The translations under genes and the position numbers were made by a program. A stretch of 64,000 nt of DNA, taken from Acinetobacter pittii ANC 4050. GTDB taxonomy: Bacteria > Pseudomonadota > Gammaproteobacteria > Pseudomonadales > Moraxellaceae. The notes beneath the pieces are model-generated. The model searched no databases. It was not told the DNA's origin and saw only the letters and a list, made by a program, of their open reading frames with translations. Position 1 is the stretch's first letter. Every line of letters begins with the position of its first letter. Below are positions 9,574 to 18,463 of this stretch, piece by piece. Where the stretch lies: NCBI RefSeq assembly GCF_000399685.1, contig NZ_KB976987.1:3719080-3783079 (forward strand), in the 5' to 3' direction.

Positions 9574-9657
9574 ATTTCTCCATACTCAGGTTAGGAAAGA
9601 AATGGCTGCATACGAAATCCCTTTACAAAAAGGATTTTGGTGTAGAAATGGAGAAAT
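9574..9657 (+). ncRNA. Structured leader RNA, possible cis-regulatory element
   Basis: A perfect 10-bp closing stem pairs ATTTCTCCAT (9574-9583) with ATGGAGAAAT (9648-9657). Inside it a second stem pairs AAATCC (9615-9620) with GGATTT (9632-9637), extended by a G-U pair and a few more pairs. A purine-rich single strand (AGGTTAGGAAAGAAATGG) lies between the two 5' strands. The closing stem ends 14 nt before the AAGGAG ribosome binding site of the small ORF at 9681. The shape recalls a riboswitch or peptide-linked attenuator, but it matches no class I know. Confidence 0.4.
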
Positions 9658-9680
9658 ACACGAGGAATAAGGAGCTTTAA

Positions 9681-9884
9681 ATGAGTCTACCACTCATCAA
9701 CAAGCAGTTCATGAAACAAGGATTGGCGATTACCATTGCAACCATGAAAATGAACATGACTCACGCAACTACTGGGCTACAAGAAAAACAACAGCTTAGT
9801 ACAGATCTAAACGCACTCTTCTTCAATCAAAGGGAAAGGGCCGCAGATAGTCACATTATGGCGATGGCTTGCTACAGTCTTTGA
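9681..9884 (+). CDS. Hypothetical small protein after structured leader
   Basis: A 67-residue open frame with ATG preceded by AAGGAGCTTTAA, a strong Shine-Dalgarno at good spacing. The product is unrecognised. It has a mildly hydrophobic patch near residues 14-22, a methionine-rich stretch (TMKMNMTH), and no signal peptide or membrane helix. The codon pattern is not strongly protein-like. It could be a real small protein, a leader peptide for the region behind it, or chance within a noncoding transcript. Confidence 0.35.
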   Translation: MSLPLINKQFMKQGLAITIATMKMNMTHATTGLQEKQQLSTDLNALFFNQRERAADSHIMAMACYSL

Positions 9885-10068
9885 AATTTATATCCAGTTT
9901 AGACATTCGCTCTCAAGTATATGTAAATATGCTTATTGGCTTAAATCCAGATTTTGTATAACTCGATTAATTGATGGGAATCATTAGACGAGATTATTTA
10001 GCGGTGGTCATTTGTTAGTTTCCAAGTTTGTAGCTGAGTCGATCCATACTACTTTTCCGAAAAGGGAA

Positions 10069-10209
10069 ATGTTCAGTAGTGCGATGATATTATTTTTTTT
10101 GAAGGTCGCTTTCTCTCATGCAACTTTCAAAGGCTTAGTGTTGGGCATGATGTTGCTTAAACTTGTGACGATAATTGCTATTCAATTGACATTAAAAGTT
10201 TTTTCTTAA
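10069..10209 (+). CDS. Doubtful small hydrophobic peptide
   Basis: From ATG at 10069 the frame codes for 46 residues, most of them hydrophobic (AMILFFLKVAF, then GLVLGMMLLKLVTIIAIQL), which could span the membrane once or twice. The frame is open upstream to a TTG at 10012. AAGGG lies very close to the ATG, so the ribosome binding site is poor. Its stop codon lies 12 nt before a good intrinsic terminator, which is the main argument that it is part of a transcript. Length and composition recall type I toxin peptides, but that is speculation. Confidence 0.25.
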   Translation: MFSSAMILFFLKVAFSHATFKGLVLGMMLLKLVTIIAIQLTLKVFS

Positions 10210-10220
10210 ATGTACTGAAG

Positions 10221-10247
10221 GAGTCCCAATTTTTAGGGGCTTTTTTG
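10221..10247 (+). terminator. Intrinsic terminator of the 9.5-10.2 kb unit
   Basis: The stem AGTCCC/GGGGCT (one G-U pair) with an 8-nt loop is followed by TTTTTTG. It ends a plus-strand transcript before the alanine symporter, although no firm gene precedes it. Confidence 0.75.
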
Positions 10248-10271
10248 TTTATTGCAGTATTTTGGCTTGTG

Positions 10272-10286
10272 CTAATAGCACATTAG
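10272..10286 (+). promoter_or_regulatory. Small inverted repeat before the alanine symporter
   Basis: CTAAT, a 5-nt spacer, then ATTAG, extended by CTTG/CAAG ends to about 10266-10290. It lies 23 bp upstream of the symporter start. It may be an operator or a leader hairpin; the evidence is only the symmetry. Confidence 0.3.
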
Positions 10287-10308
10287 CAAGAACGTAAGCG
10301 GACCGAGT

Positions 10309-11784
10309 ATGAATGAACAACTCAATGCCACACTGATGTCGTGGGTACAATTTTTTAATGATCCTTTATGGGATTTTCTGGTTATTTTCTTGCTGGCTGT
10401 CGGTATTTTTTATACGGTCTTAACAGGGGCAGTGCAAATTCGCATGTTCTTGCAAAGTATTCGTGTTATGAAAAGTAGCCGTACAGAAGGCGCAGATGAG
10501 CATGGCCTTACGCCTTTCCAGGCGTTTGTAACTGGCCTTGCGAGCCGTGTTGGGGTAGGTAACATTGCCGGTGTGGCAATCGCGATTGCAATTGGTGGTC
10601 CTGGTGCGGTGTTCTGGATGTGGGTAACTGCTGTACTCGGTATGAGTTCTGCTTTTATTGAATCTACACTTGCTCAGCTCTTTAAAGTTAGAGATAGCAA
10701 GACTAAGCAATTTCGCGGTGGACCAGCTTACTATATTACTCAAGGTTTACGCAGTAAAACCTTTGGTGTGGTTTTCGCACTAGCACTCATCTTTACTTAT
10801 GGTTTCGTATTCAACTCGGTACAAATTAATGCGATTGCTAATGCTTCTTCACATGCTTGGGGTTGGGACAAAGCCAACCTTATTGCACATTTAGGTAGCG
10901 TTGACTTTGAAATCTCTTGGGTTGGTCTTGCTCTTGTAGTTATGGTTGCATTGGCAATTTTTGGTGGTATTAAACGTATTGCTAAATTTGCAGAGATGTT
11001 TGTACCTTTAAAAGCAGGTCTTTACCTAGCCGTTGCTCTCTATATCGCATTAAGCAACTATGCAATTTTGCCTGATATTTTAAAGCTGATTGTGACTGAA
11101 GCTTTCCATTTCAATGCTGCAGCAGGTGGTTTCTTTGGTGCTGCTGTGTCAATGGCAATGATGCAAGGGATTAAGCGTGGCTTATTCTCTAACGAAGCAG
11201 GTATGGGTTCAGCACCAAACGCAGCAGCTGCGTCTGATGTAAAGCATCCTGTAAACCAAGGTTTGGTTCAAATGCTTGGTGTATTCGTAGATACGTTCAT
11301 TGTGTGTACAAGTACCGCAATCATCATTTTAGTTTCTGGCGTTTATCAAGATGCAGGTTTTGTTGGTGTTGAATTAACTCAACGTGCATTAGAAACTCAA
11401 GTTGGACACTGGGGTTCAGACTTCCTTGCTGTTCTATTATTCTTGTTCTGTTATTCAGCTGTACTAGGTAACTATGCCTATGCTGAAAGTAACGTACAGT
11501 TTATTAATAACAACCCGAAAGTCATGTTCATCTTCCGTATTTTCGTATTGGTGATGGTGTACTTCGGTGCAATCGGTAGTGTTCCACTTGTTTGGTCAAT
11601 GGCTGATTTGTTTATGGGTATCATGGCAACCATTAACTTGATTGCAATTTTACTATTAACGCCAATGGCACGTACTTTGTTAAAAGATTACCGCGAGCAA
11701 TTGAAACGAGGCATTAAAGAGCCAAAGTTTAAAATTGATAAATATCCAGAATTGAAGAAAAAAGTCGATTCAGATATCTGGTAA
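10309..11784 (+). CDS. Alanine/glycine:cation symporter (AGCS family)
   Basis: A 491-residue inner-membrane protein of the AGCS family, which takes up alanine or glycine with Na+ or H+. About ten to eleven helices can be seen. Family motifs are the Gly-rich VGVGNIAGVAIAI block near residue 80, the GGPAYYI turn near 139 and the SNEAGMGSAPNAAAA block near 296, which line the substrate and ion path. Length is normal. Start: ATG at 10309, with GCGGA eight bases upstream. It is followed directly by an intrinsic terminator, so it is a single-gene unit. No glycine riboswitch is visible before it, unlike some AGCS genes. Confidence 0.95.
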   Translation: MNEQLNATLMSWVQFFNDPLWDFLVIFLLAVGIFYTVLTGAVQIRMFLQSIRVMKSSRTEGADEHGLTPFQAFVTGLASRVGVGNIAGVAIAIAIGGPGAVFWMWVTAVLGMSSAFIESTLAQLFKVRDSKTKQFRGGPAYYITQGLRSKTFGVVFALALIFTYGFVFNSVQINAIANASSHAWGWDKANLIAHLGSVDFEISWVGLALVVMVALAIFGGIKRIAKFAEMFVPLKAGLYLAVALYIALSNYAILPDILKLIVTEAFHFNAAAGGFFGAAVSMAMMQGIKRGLFSNEAGMGSAPNAAAASDVKHPVNQGLVQMLGVFVDTFIVCTSTAIIILVSGVYQDAGFVGVELTQRALETQVGHWGSDFLAVLLFLFCYSAVLGNYAYAESNVQFINNNPKVMFIFRIFVLVMVYFGAIGSVPLVWSMADLFMGIMATINLIAILLLTPMARTLLKDYREQLKRGIKEPKFKIDKYPELKKKVDSDIW

Positions 11785-11789
11785 GTTTC

Positions 11790-11820
11790 AAAAGGCCTCT
11801 TATACATAAGAGGCCTTTTT
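11790..11820 (+). terminator. Intrinsic terminator of the AGCS gene
   Basis: A near-perfect stem AAAGGCCTCTTAT/ATAAGAGGCCTTT followed by a T run, starting six bases after the stop codon. Confidence 0.9.
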
Positions 11821-11954
11821 CATATGGAGGGTAAATAAAATACTTGAGTCTAAATTTTAAACATGACAAATTAAATAAATTCACTACAGCTTTTCACGAA
11901 AGTAGTCACTAAAATTGCAATCCGAACTTAAACCTCATAGTGCGAAGATGGGCC

Positions 11955-12929
11955 ATGAAACAGCTTAAATTGTGGGTTCTCGGACTCTCTTTGGTGTTGG
12001 CGGGATGCCAGACCACCACACACTTGTCTGCTGCTTTAAAACCACAAACGACAGAAGCTTATGCTCGTCCTGTCGATCAGCCATTTGCACGAATTAAAAA
12101 AATGCAAAAACGCCCTGTTGTCGCGCTTGTATTGGGGAGCGGTGGAGCCCGTGGTTACGCTCATATCGGAGTTATTGAAGTTTTAGAACAACACGGTATT
12201 CGACCAGATTTTATTGTAGGTACCAGTGCGGGAAGTATCGTTGGAGCAATTTATGCAAGTGGTAAAACACCTGCTGAACTGCGTGATACTGCTTTAAAAA
12301 TGAAAGCTGGTGATGTCCGTGACATTAGTATTGGTCTAAAAGGTTTTTTTGATGGCAAAAAAGTAGAGAACTACGTTAACGAGCAGGTAAACAATATGCC
12401 ACTCGAAAAAATGAAAATCCCTATGTATGTGGTTGCAACCGAATTAAAGCATGGTACCAAAACCGTATTTAACTACGGCAACACTGGGCAAGCCGTAAGA
12501 GCCTCTGCTTCTATTCCGAGTATGTTTGTGCCGACTAAAATTGGTAAATCTGAATATGTCGATGGTGGGTTGGTGAGTCCTGTGCCGGTTGAAGTTGCAC
12601 GAGATTTAGGTGCGGATGTTATTATTGCCGTTGATATTCTAGCTCAACCCATTTACACAGAAACATCGAATGTCTGGGGGCTATTTAACCAGAATATTAA
12701 TATTATGCAAGGACGTCTGGCGGCGGAAGAGTTGCAATATGCGGACGTAGTTATTCAGCCAGATTTAAGAGAAAAAGCACATATTTTTGATGTCAAAGGC
12801 CGTGAAGCCACTATGAAATCTGGTATAGACGCAGCCAATGCTAAGCTTTCCGATATTCAGTTTGCTATTGATGAAAAAATAGCTGAACAAAATATGTCTA
12901 CGGAAGGACTGAGTGCCCAAACCCAATAA
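11955..12929 (+). CDS. Patatin-like phospholipase lipoprotein (RssA-like)
   Basis: A 324-residue patatin-family serine hydrolase. ATG at 11955 starts a Sec lipoprotein signal, KQLKLWVLGLSLVLAGC, with a good lipobox. A GTG at 11940 in frame would add MRRWA and is less likely. Catalytic features: the oxyanion block GSGGARGYAHIG near residue 65, nucleophile motif GTSAG near 96, and the partner Asp in DGG near 205. It probably acts on phospholipids or other acyl esters at the periplasmic face. A paralogue lies at 46993-47952. Single gene with its own terminator. Confidence 0.9.
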   Translation: MKQLKLWVLGLSLVLAGCQTTTHLSAALKPQTTEAYARPVDQPFARIKKMQKRPVVALVLGSGGARGYAHIGVIEVLEQHGIRPDFIVGTSAGSIVGAIYASGKTPAELRDTALKMKAGDVRDISIGLKGFFDGKKVENYVNEQVNNMPLEKMKIPMYVVATELKHGTKTVFNYGNTGQAVRASASIPSMFVPTKIGKSEYVDGGLVSPVPVEVARDLGADVIIAVDILAQPIYTETSNVWGLFNQNINIMQGRLAAEELQYADVVIQPDLREKAHIFDVKGREATMKSGIDAANAKLSDIQFAIDEKIAEQNMSTEGLSAQTQ

Positions 12930-12959
12930 ATAAACGTTAATATTCTGAAAATTAAATAA

Positions 12960-12981
12960 AAGCCTAAAAAGGGCTTTTTTT
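12960..12981 (+). terminator. Intrinsic terminator of patatin gene
   Basis: A short stem AGCC/GGCT with an A-rich loop followed by TTTTTTT, 31 bases after the stop codon. Confidence 0.7.
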
Positions 12982-13131
12982 ATGGAAGTTTAAAACTTCA
13001 ATTTTTGGAATAAAATTTTTTGTATATTAGAGACATGTTGGATATGCTGAAAATACTAATGGCCGATATCAAATATTGTTGCCATTTTTAAAAAATAATT
13101 GATTTGTAGTGTATTGAGGCTGACTGGATAA

Positions 13132-14367
13132 ATGATACAGCAACAGGTTAAAAATGGGTTTCCAACATTAGATGATGTTCATGCTGCCGCAGAGCGTTTG
13201 GAAGGTTTAGTTGTAAAAACTCCCTTTGTTTTCTCAGAAACCATTTCTAAAACCTTAGGGGCTGAGATGTGGCTGAAATTTGAAAACTTACAATTTACAG
13301 CCTCGTTTAAAGAGCGGGGTGCTCTCAACAAACTATTATGTTTATCTGAGCAAGAAAAGCAGCATGGTGTTATTGCTGCTTCGGCAGGTAACCATGCACA
13401 AGGTGTTGCATATCATGCTCAGCGTACAGGGGTGACGGCAACTATTGTAATGCCGAAATCTACGCCTAATGTAAAAGTACAGCGAGTGCGTGAATATGGC
13501 GCACGAGTTATTTTGCATGGTCAAGATTTTTCAGAGGCAGCGGCTGAAATGCATCGTGTTGCACAAGAAGAATCTTTAACAATTATCCACCCATTTGATG
13601 ATGCTGAAATTATTGCTGGTCAAGGAACCATTGCGCTTGAAATGCTTGCCGCTGTACCTGATCTGGACATTTTAGTTGTGCCAATTGGTGGCGGTGGCTT
13701 AATTTCTGGTATTGCAATTGCTGCTAAAGCGATCAACCCGAAAATTAAAATTATTGGGGTGCAATCAGTCGTATACCCAAGTATGGCAAAATTACTGTGC
13801 AATTATCAGCATGCAGTTTCAATGGGTTCGACAGTTGCTGAAGGTATTGCGGTAAAAACGCCGGGTGAGCTTACGACCCAAGTTGCTAAAGAATATGTTG
13901 ATGACATTGTCGTTGTCACTGAAGATATGATTGAAGAAGCGATTGCGCTATTACTCAATATTGAAAAAACCGTGTGTGAAGGGGCAGGCGCGACAGGTAT
14001 TGCTGCCATTATGTCTCGCCCCGATCTGTTTTTAGGTCATAAATTGGGCGTGGTGTTGTCTGGTGGCAATATTGATACACGCGTTATGGTCTCTGTATTA
14101 CAACGTCATTTAACTCGTACAGGGCGTATGGTTCGCATACGTGTTGAATTACCAGACAATCCAGGTGCATTAGCGCGTTTAACGGCCATTATTGCTGAGC
14201 AGGGCGGTAATATTTATGAGCTGCGTCATGAACGCTTTGCGGCAACAAGTCGTGCTAAAGAAAGTGCCGTGAGCGTCGATGTCGAATTAAAAAGCGCCTC
14301 TGACCTAGATTTGCTCATTCAAGCAATGCAATTGGAAGGCTATATTGTTCGTAAAGAAGAGATTTAA
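13132..14367 (+). CDS. ilvA: Threonine ammonia-lyase with C-terminal ACT domain
   Basis: A 411-residue PLP enzyme that deaminates L-threonine to 2-oxobutyrate, the first step toward isoleucine. The PLP lysine lies in FTASFKERGAL near residue 62, the phosphate-binding loop GGGGLISG near 185, and a SAGNHAQG substrate loop near 84. A single ACT domain (VRIRVELPDNPGALARLTAII) fills the last 80 residues. This is the short form with one ACT domain, not the long E. coli IlvA with two, so isoleucine feedback may be altered. Some annotations call this type biodegradative. ATG start at 13132. Confidence 0.93.
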   Translation: MIQQQVKNGFPTLDDVHAAAERLEGLVVKTPFVFSETISKTLGAEMWLKFENLQFTASFKERGALNKLLCLSEQEKQHGVIAASAGNHAQGVAYHAQRTGVTATIVMPKSTPNVKVQRVREYGARVILHGQDFSEAAAEMHRVAQEESLTIIHPFDDAEIIAGQGTIALEMLAAVPDLDILVVPIGGGGLISGIAIAAKAINPKIKIIGVQSVVYPSMAKLLCNYQHAVSMGSTVAEGIAVKTPGELTTQVAKEYVDDIVVVTEDMIEEAIALLLNIEKTVCEGAGATGIAAIMSRPDLFLGHKLGVVLSGGNIDTRVMVSVLQRHLTRTGRMVRIRVELPDNPGALARLTAIIAEQGGNIYELRHERFAATSRAKESAVSVDVELKSASDLDLLIQAMQLEGYIVRKEEI

Positions 14368-14395
14368 TCTCTGATATCACTGTGTTATAAAAGCT

Positions 14396-14423
14396 GTATA
14401 TGGCTCTATCGAGAGTCATATAC
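14396..14423 (+). terminator. 12-bp hairpin after ilvA
   Basis: GTATATGGCTCT pairs with AGAGTCATATAC (one G-U) around a tetraloop ATCG, 28 bases after the ilvA stop. There is no T run behind it, so it may be an RNA-stabilising 3' hairpin more than a terminator. Confidence 0.45.
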
Positions 14424-14605
14424 AAGGTAATTTAAATGGATTAAATTGCCAAAAAAGGGATTAATTTACAAAAAAACGATCAAATCCTTCAATGAAACAG
14501 GAAAAACTGACAATTCTCTAAACTTTACCCTTCACAATTTTAAGGTTTAGGTTTTAGTATTCCTTTCATTGTAAATTTGAAGAAATATAGGGATATCCAC
14601 GCTCA

Positions 14606-15802
14606 ATGTTCAAATCATTTTTTCCATCACCACGGTATTTTTTCATATCTGCGGTTGTTTGGATCGCACTCAATATGGTGCTTTGGTACTCAGGTGGAAA
14701 CACGTGGGGAACTTTTGTCGGGTTTGCTCAAGGCTACCATAATACTCAACTACCAGTGGGTGTGAGCCGTTTTTGGTCTCCAACTTTTTTATGGTTTTAT
14801 ATCTGGTTTTTAGTCTCCACTGCGCTTTTTGCTGGCTTCTGGAAAATTATTTCTAATAATCCATGGCAGGGTTGGTCCATCTGGGGTTCGGCTTTTATTT
14901 TATTCAATATTTGGTTTGGTGTTCAGGTCAGTGTTGCGATTAATGCATGGTATGTGCCTTTTTGGGATTTAATCCAAAAAATGCTTTCAGATGGTGGTGG
15001 AGACCTCTCGGCACTATATAGCGAGACAATGGTCTTTCTTTATATTGCTATGGTCGCTGTGACTCTGGCTGTGATTAATGCCTTTTTCACAAGCCATTAT
15101 GTATTCCGCTGGCGTACAGCAATGAATGAATATTATACAGAGCATTGGGATAAGCTACGTCATGTAGAAGGTGCTTCACAGCGTGTGCAAGAAGACACTA
15201 TGCGCTTTGCAACCATTATGGAAGACTTAGGTGTTGAACTGGTAAAAGCTGTGATGATTTTAATTGCCTTTCTACCTATTTTATTTCAACTGTCTAAACA
15301 TGTTCCTGTTTTACCAATTGTTGGTGAACTAGAACATTCGTTAGTATGGGCAGCAATTGTATGGGCTGCTTTTGGTACCGTTCTTTTAATGGTTGTCGGT
15401 ATTAAATTGCCTGGACTGCAATTTAATAATCAAAAAGTAGAAGCAGCTTATCGTAAAGAATTAGTTTACGGTGAAGATCATGCAGAGCGTGCAAGACCCG
15501 CTACTTTAAAAGAGCTATTTAGCAGAGTTCGTAAAAATTACTTTCGACTGTATTTCCATTATGCTTACTTTAACTTAGTCGCAACTTGGTATAAGCAGTT
15601 AGACATTTTATATAGTCTAGTTGTTTTATTTCCTGCAATTGCAAGTGGAAAGATGACATTAGGCTTGATTAACCAAATTGGTGGTGTATTCGATAAGGTT
15701 CGTGAATCTTTTCAATATTTAATTAGTTCATGGAAAACAATTATTGAACTGCTTTCAATTTATAAGCGTTTAAAAGCCTTTGAATCGATACTACACAAGT
15801 AA
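14606..15802 (+). CDS. sbmA: SbmA/BacA-type peptide antibiotic transporter
   Basis: A 398-residue inner-membrane protein with about seven helices, close in layout to E. coli SbmA: an N-terminal membrane block, the [25 protein letters not shown] region near 170-195 that is strongly conserved, and a C-terminal helix ending in [13 protein letters not shown]. SbmA is a proton-driven dimer that imports proline-rich peptides, microcins and bleomycin-like compounds. Its natural role is unclear. It lacks the ABC ATPase domain found in BclA relatives. Single gene between ilvA and a terminator. The start ATG at 14606 lacks a strong Shine-Dalgarno. Confidence 0.93.
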   Translation: MFKSFFPSPRYFFISAVVWIALNMVLWYSGGNTWGTFVGFAQGYHNTQLPVGVSRFWSPTFLWFYIWFLVSTALFAGFWKIISNNPWQGWSIWGSAFILFNIWFGVQVSVAINAWYVPFWDLIQKMLSDGGGDLSALYSETMVFLYIAMVAVTLAVINAFFTSHYVFRWRTAMNEYYTEHWDKLRHVEGASQRVQEDTMRFATIMEDLGVELVKAVMILIAFLPILFQLSKHVPVLPIVGELEHSLVWAAIVWAAFGTVLLMVVGIKLPGLQFNNQKVEAAYRKELVYGEDHAERARPATLKELFSRVRKNYFRLYFHYAYFNLVATWYKQLDILYSLVVLFPAIASGKMTLGLINQIGGVFDKVRESFQYLISSWKTIIELLSIYKRLKAFESILHK

Positions 15803-15805
15803 AAG

Positions 15806-15830
15806 AAAACCCGCGAAAGCGGGTTTTTTT
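15806..15830. terminator. Bidirectional terminator
   Basis: The stem AAACCCGC/GCGGGTTT with a GAAA tetraloop and A and T runs on the two sides lies between the converging sbmA and DUF4850-like genes and can serve both. Confidence 0.9.
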
Positions 15831-15842
15831 ATAAGCATTGGA

Positions 15843-16592
15843 TTAATGTGTTGCGTTATAAAAATTAAGAATAGGTCCAACTAAAGACTGCTGCGATTTA
15901 TCTAAGGTGACTTGAATTTCTTTATAGTTAAAAGTGTCTTCATCATCATATTTTGCAATGCCGTGGGTTTGATTGTTCACTTGCGGAATTTGATAACTAA
16001 AAAAAGCGACTTTTTTAGAAGGGTGAACAATATTGATGAGTTTTTTTGAGTCTTTATAACCGCCAAACTCATTTTCAAGACTTTCTTTTAACAGTTCGGG
16101 AAAATAAAGCGTTGCATTTGGTAAGCCACACCCAACACAAAATGAAGAGTCATAAAGCTTTATTGCTTGTTTGTGGTCTGGACTCATGACTAGAGCAAAG
16201 CCAGTCCCGTTAGCACCTGCATTGGCTTGCACATCTTGCCAGTTTCTGGGAACGAGCACTAAACCTATTTCAGGTAATGCAAGAAGCTTGAGCTGCTTGG
16301 CATGTTCAGCATCGAGTTTAAAATTAAAACGGCAGCTTTTAGGCGTACAGGTTTCAAAATCTTTAAGTAAACCATTTTCTGTTGGGCTTTGCGCCGTAAC
16401 ACCATAAAACGGAACTGTAACGCCGTTTAAAAACTTTGCCTCTCCTAGAGTGTAGAACTGATTATCTGTTTTGCGGGTCTCAGCAGAGCTATAAAATTTG
16501 GGGAAATGAGGAGTAAAGCTTTTTACTTCTGCATAAGCAGTTGAAGTTAGACTGACCAATGCTGTGCATAATAAAAAATTTAGTTTTTTCAT
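15843..16592 (-). CDS. Exported hypothetical protein (DUF4850-like)
   Basis: A 249-residue secreted protein. A clean Sec signal (NFLLCTALVSLTSTAYA) is cut near residue 21. The mature part has several Cys pairs (CTPKSC near 83-88, CVGC near 155-158), suggesting disulphides and thus periplasmic or surface location. I recall this type as DUF4850 from Acinetobacter, but without a search that is tentative. It diverges from another exported Cys-containing protein at 16718, so the two may be coregulated from the 125-bp gap. Function unknown. Confidence 0.8.
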   Translation of the reverse strand: MKKLNFLLCTALVSLTSTAYAEVKSFTPHFPKFYSSAETRKTDNQFYTLGEAKFLNGVTVPFYGVTAQSPTENGLLKDFETCTPKSCRFNFKLDAEHAKQLKLLALPEIGLVLVPRNWQDVQANAGANGTGFALVMSPDHKQAIKLYDSSFCVGCGLPNATLYFPELLKESLENEFGGYKDSKKLINIVHPSKKVAFFSYQIPQVNNQTHGIAKYDDEDTFNYKEIQVTLDKSQQSLVGPILNFYNATH

Positions 16593-16717
16593 TTTTAGAA
16601 AGTAATCAATTTAAATCTTATATAAATCTAACATATTCTTTTAAACTATAAGGCAATTCAAAATTGAAAACTGTTTTTAACTTCATAATAAAAACAGACC
16701 AGCAGAGACATGAAAAA

Positions 16718-17782
16718 ATGAAAAAAATCCTTTCAATTTGCTGTTTGGCAGCCCTGAGTTCTTATAGTTTTGCTCAAGACATAAAAGGTATTTCATTTTC
16801 ACATCAAGAGTGGGAAATCTCTTGTAGTAATACGGGTACATGTAAAGCCGCAGGATATCAAAACGAGGAAAATGGCGATAAACCAGCTTCAATTTTATTA
16901 ACGCGTAAAGCAGGTCCAAAACAACCCGTACAAATTGAATTTGCTTTATCAGACTACGAACAAAGCTTGCCGGCTAACCAGCTTAAAAATATTCATTTTT
17001 ATATAAATGGTAAAGATTTAGGCGTTGTGGTTGTAGATGGTGCTGAGTTGCCACTTATGGGTAAATTGAATAGCTCACAAGTCAACACTCTACTACAGCA
17101 GTCCAAACAGAAAACTGAAATTGTATTTAAAAATGCGCAGCATAAATGGAAAATTTCCGATGCTGGAATGACTGCTGTGTTATTAAAAATGGATGATTTT
17201 CAGAAGCGTATCGGAACTGTTGGTGCTCTAGTTAAAAAGGGCAGCGCCAATGAAACTAAAGTGCTTATGCCTGAGTCAAAACTACTTGTTAAGCGGATTA
17301 AGACTTCAAACAAACCTTATTTAACTTTACAGCCTAAAAGTAAACAGTACCAAGTAATACATCGTAGTTTAATGGCAGCTAATCCAAATCCTAAAGAAGA
17401 CTTTTGTGAAGGAATTTATGGCGGTAATAGTGATGGAACTGAACCACAGAAAATCGAGCTATATAAACTAACCAATAAGAAAGTTTTGGCGACTACATTG
17501 TGTTGGAGAGGCGCTTATAACGAAGGGTATGGAGCTTGGGTGTTAGATGAGTCTTTAAATGGTAAGGCAACATTTGTGACTGAGTCCGCTTCAGATTTCG
17601 ATAGCGGTATTATTAGTAGTGCTCAAAAGGGAAGAGGCATTGGAGACTGTTGGGCAAGTGAAGAATGGGTATGGGATGGCAAGAGTTTTGTACACACTAA
17701 AGATATGTGGACAGGTATGTGCAAAGGCTTGGCAGCAGGTGGGGTGTGGGAGCTTGATCGAATAGAGTCTGTGGTCAAATAA
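16718..17782 (+). CDS. DUF1176 family periplasmic protein
   Basis: A 354-residue exported protein. I start it at ATG 16718, where KKILSICCLAALSSYSFAQ forms a standard signal peptide. An ATG 54 bases upstream in the same frame would spoil this. The mature part matches DUF1176: an EWEISCSNTGTC start, a central KMDDFQKRIGTVGA region, and a C-terminal half with WVLDESL, CWASEEWVWDGKSF and WTGMCKG. Function is unknown in the family. It is divergent from the DUF4850-like gene, both exported and Cys-rich, which hints at a shared envelope role. Confidence 0.88.
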   Translation: MKKILSICCLAALSSYSFAQDIKGISFSHQEWEISCSNTGTCKAAGYQNEENGDKPASILLTRKAGPKQPVQIEFALSDYEQSLPANQLKNIHFYINGKDLGVVVVDGAELPLMGKLNSSQVNTLLQQSKQKTEIVFKNAQHKWKISDAGMTAVLLKMDDFQKRIGTVGALVKKGSANETKVLMPESKLLVKRIKTSNKPYLTLQPKSKQYQVIHRSLMAANPNPKEDFCEGIYGGNSDGTEPQKIELYKLTNKKVLATTLCWRGAYNEGYGAWVLDESLNGKATFVTESASDFDSGIISSAQKGRGIGDCWASEEWVWDGKSFVHTKDMWTGMCKGLAAGGVWELDRIESVVK

Positions 17783-17865
17783 GTATTTTGCGGTTACAGA
17801 GTCATAACAGGTAACTTTAGTGACTCTATGATAAAAAGAACAGATTGTTTATTGGAGCTAGACCT

Positions 17866-18384
17866 ATGTCACGTCATTTTTACGCTATTGCTCGCCGTAA
17901 GTTTTCACATCTGAGCCGTTCAATATGTGTAGCGGTTGCTGTACTGGGTACAGCACAAGTTGCGATGGCGGGTCCAACTGTCGATCAACTCAGCGACTGT
18001 CTGGTGAAAGCGACAACAGCATCAGATAAAACAACTGTGCTTCAATGGACATTTACGGCTTTAGCTGCCCATCCCGATTTAAAAGCATTTAGTAATGTCA
18101 CGCCTGAGCAAAAAGATCAGTTAGACCAAAAACTGGCACAGGTTTTACAACGTGTGATTGTTGAGCAATGTTCTGCTCAGACCAAAGCTGTAATTCAGGC
18201 TGAAGGTGTGAAGGCAGTTGGGGAAGCTTTTCAACAGTTAGGCCAAAGTGCGGGTGAAGATATTGTTAAAGACCCAGCCGTTAAACAACAGTTGCAAGGT
18301 ACATTACGTTATATCGATTTAAATAAATTAGTGACAACGTTTTTAACACCAGAAATTTGGAATAAGTTGGGAATTACGAGATAA
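17866..18384 (+). CDS. Exported hypothetical protein
   Basis: A 172-residue protein. ATG at 17866 is preceded by TTGGAG at good spacing; a TTG 21 bases upstream is less likely. The signal peptide has a basic n-region (RRKFSHLSR) and a hydrophobic SICVAVAVLGTAQVAMA, with cleavage after AMA near residue 36. The mature part is helical and has two Cys (SDCLVKA near 45 and EQCSAQT near 105) that may pair. It is not recognised beyond being a conserved-looking periplasmic protein. It is followed by a strong terminator. Confidence 0.8.
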   Translation: MSRHFYAIARRKFSHLSRSICVAVAVLGTAQVAMAGPTVDQLSDCLVKATTASDKTTVLQWTFTALAAHPDLKAFSNVTPEQKDQLDQKLAQVLQRVIVEQCSAQTKAVIQAEGVKAVGEAFQQLGQSAGEDIVKDPAVKQQLQGTLRYIDLNKLVTTFLTPEIWNKLGITR

Positions 18385-18407
18385 AAAATCTAGCTTTCTG
18401 TGTTAGT

Positions 18408-18440
18408 AATAAAGCCTGCTATCTAAGAGCAGGCTTTATT
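18408..18440. terminator. Bidirectional terminator
   Basis: A 13-bp perfect stem, AATAAAGCCTGCT with AGCAGGCTTTATT and a 7-nt loop, between the converging genes at 17866 and 18464. Confidence 0.9.
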
Positions 18441-18463
18441 GTATTTGGGATAAAGAAATCTCT

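Noticed and set aside
9574..9657. yybP-ykoY (manganese) or other known riboswitch class
   Set aside because: The structured leader lacks the conserved loop sequences of the classes I remember, so I left it unnamed.
10200..10309. Glycine riboswitch before the AGCS symporter
   Set aside because: AGCS genes can have one, but no glycine-aptamer core is found in the 60 bases after the terminator or in the structured leader.
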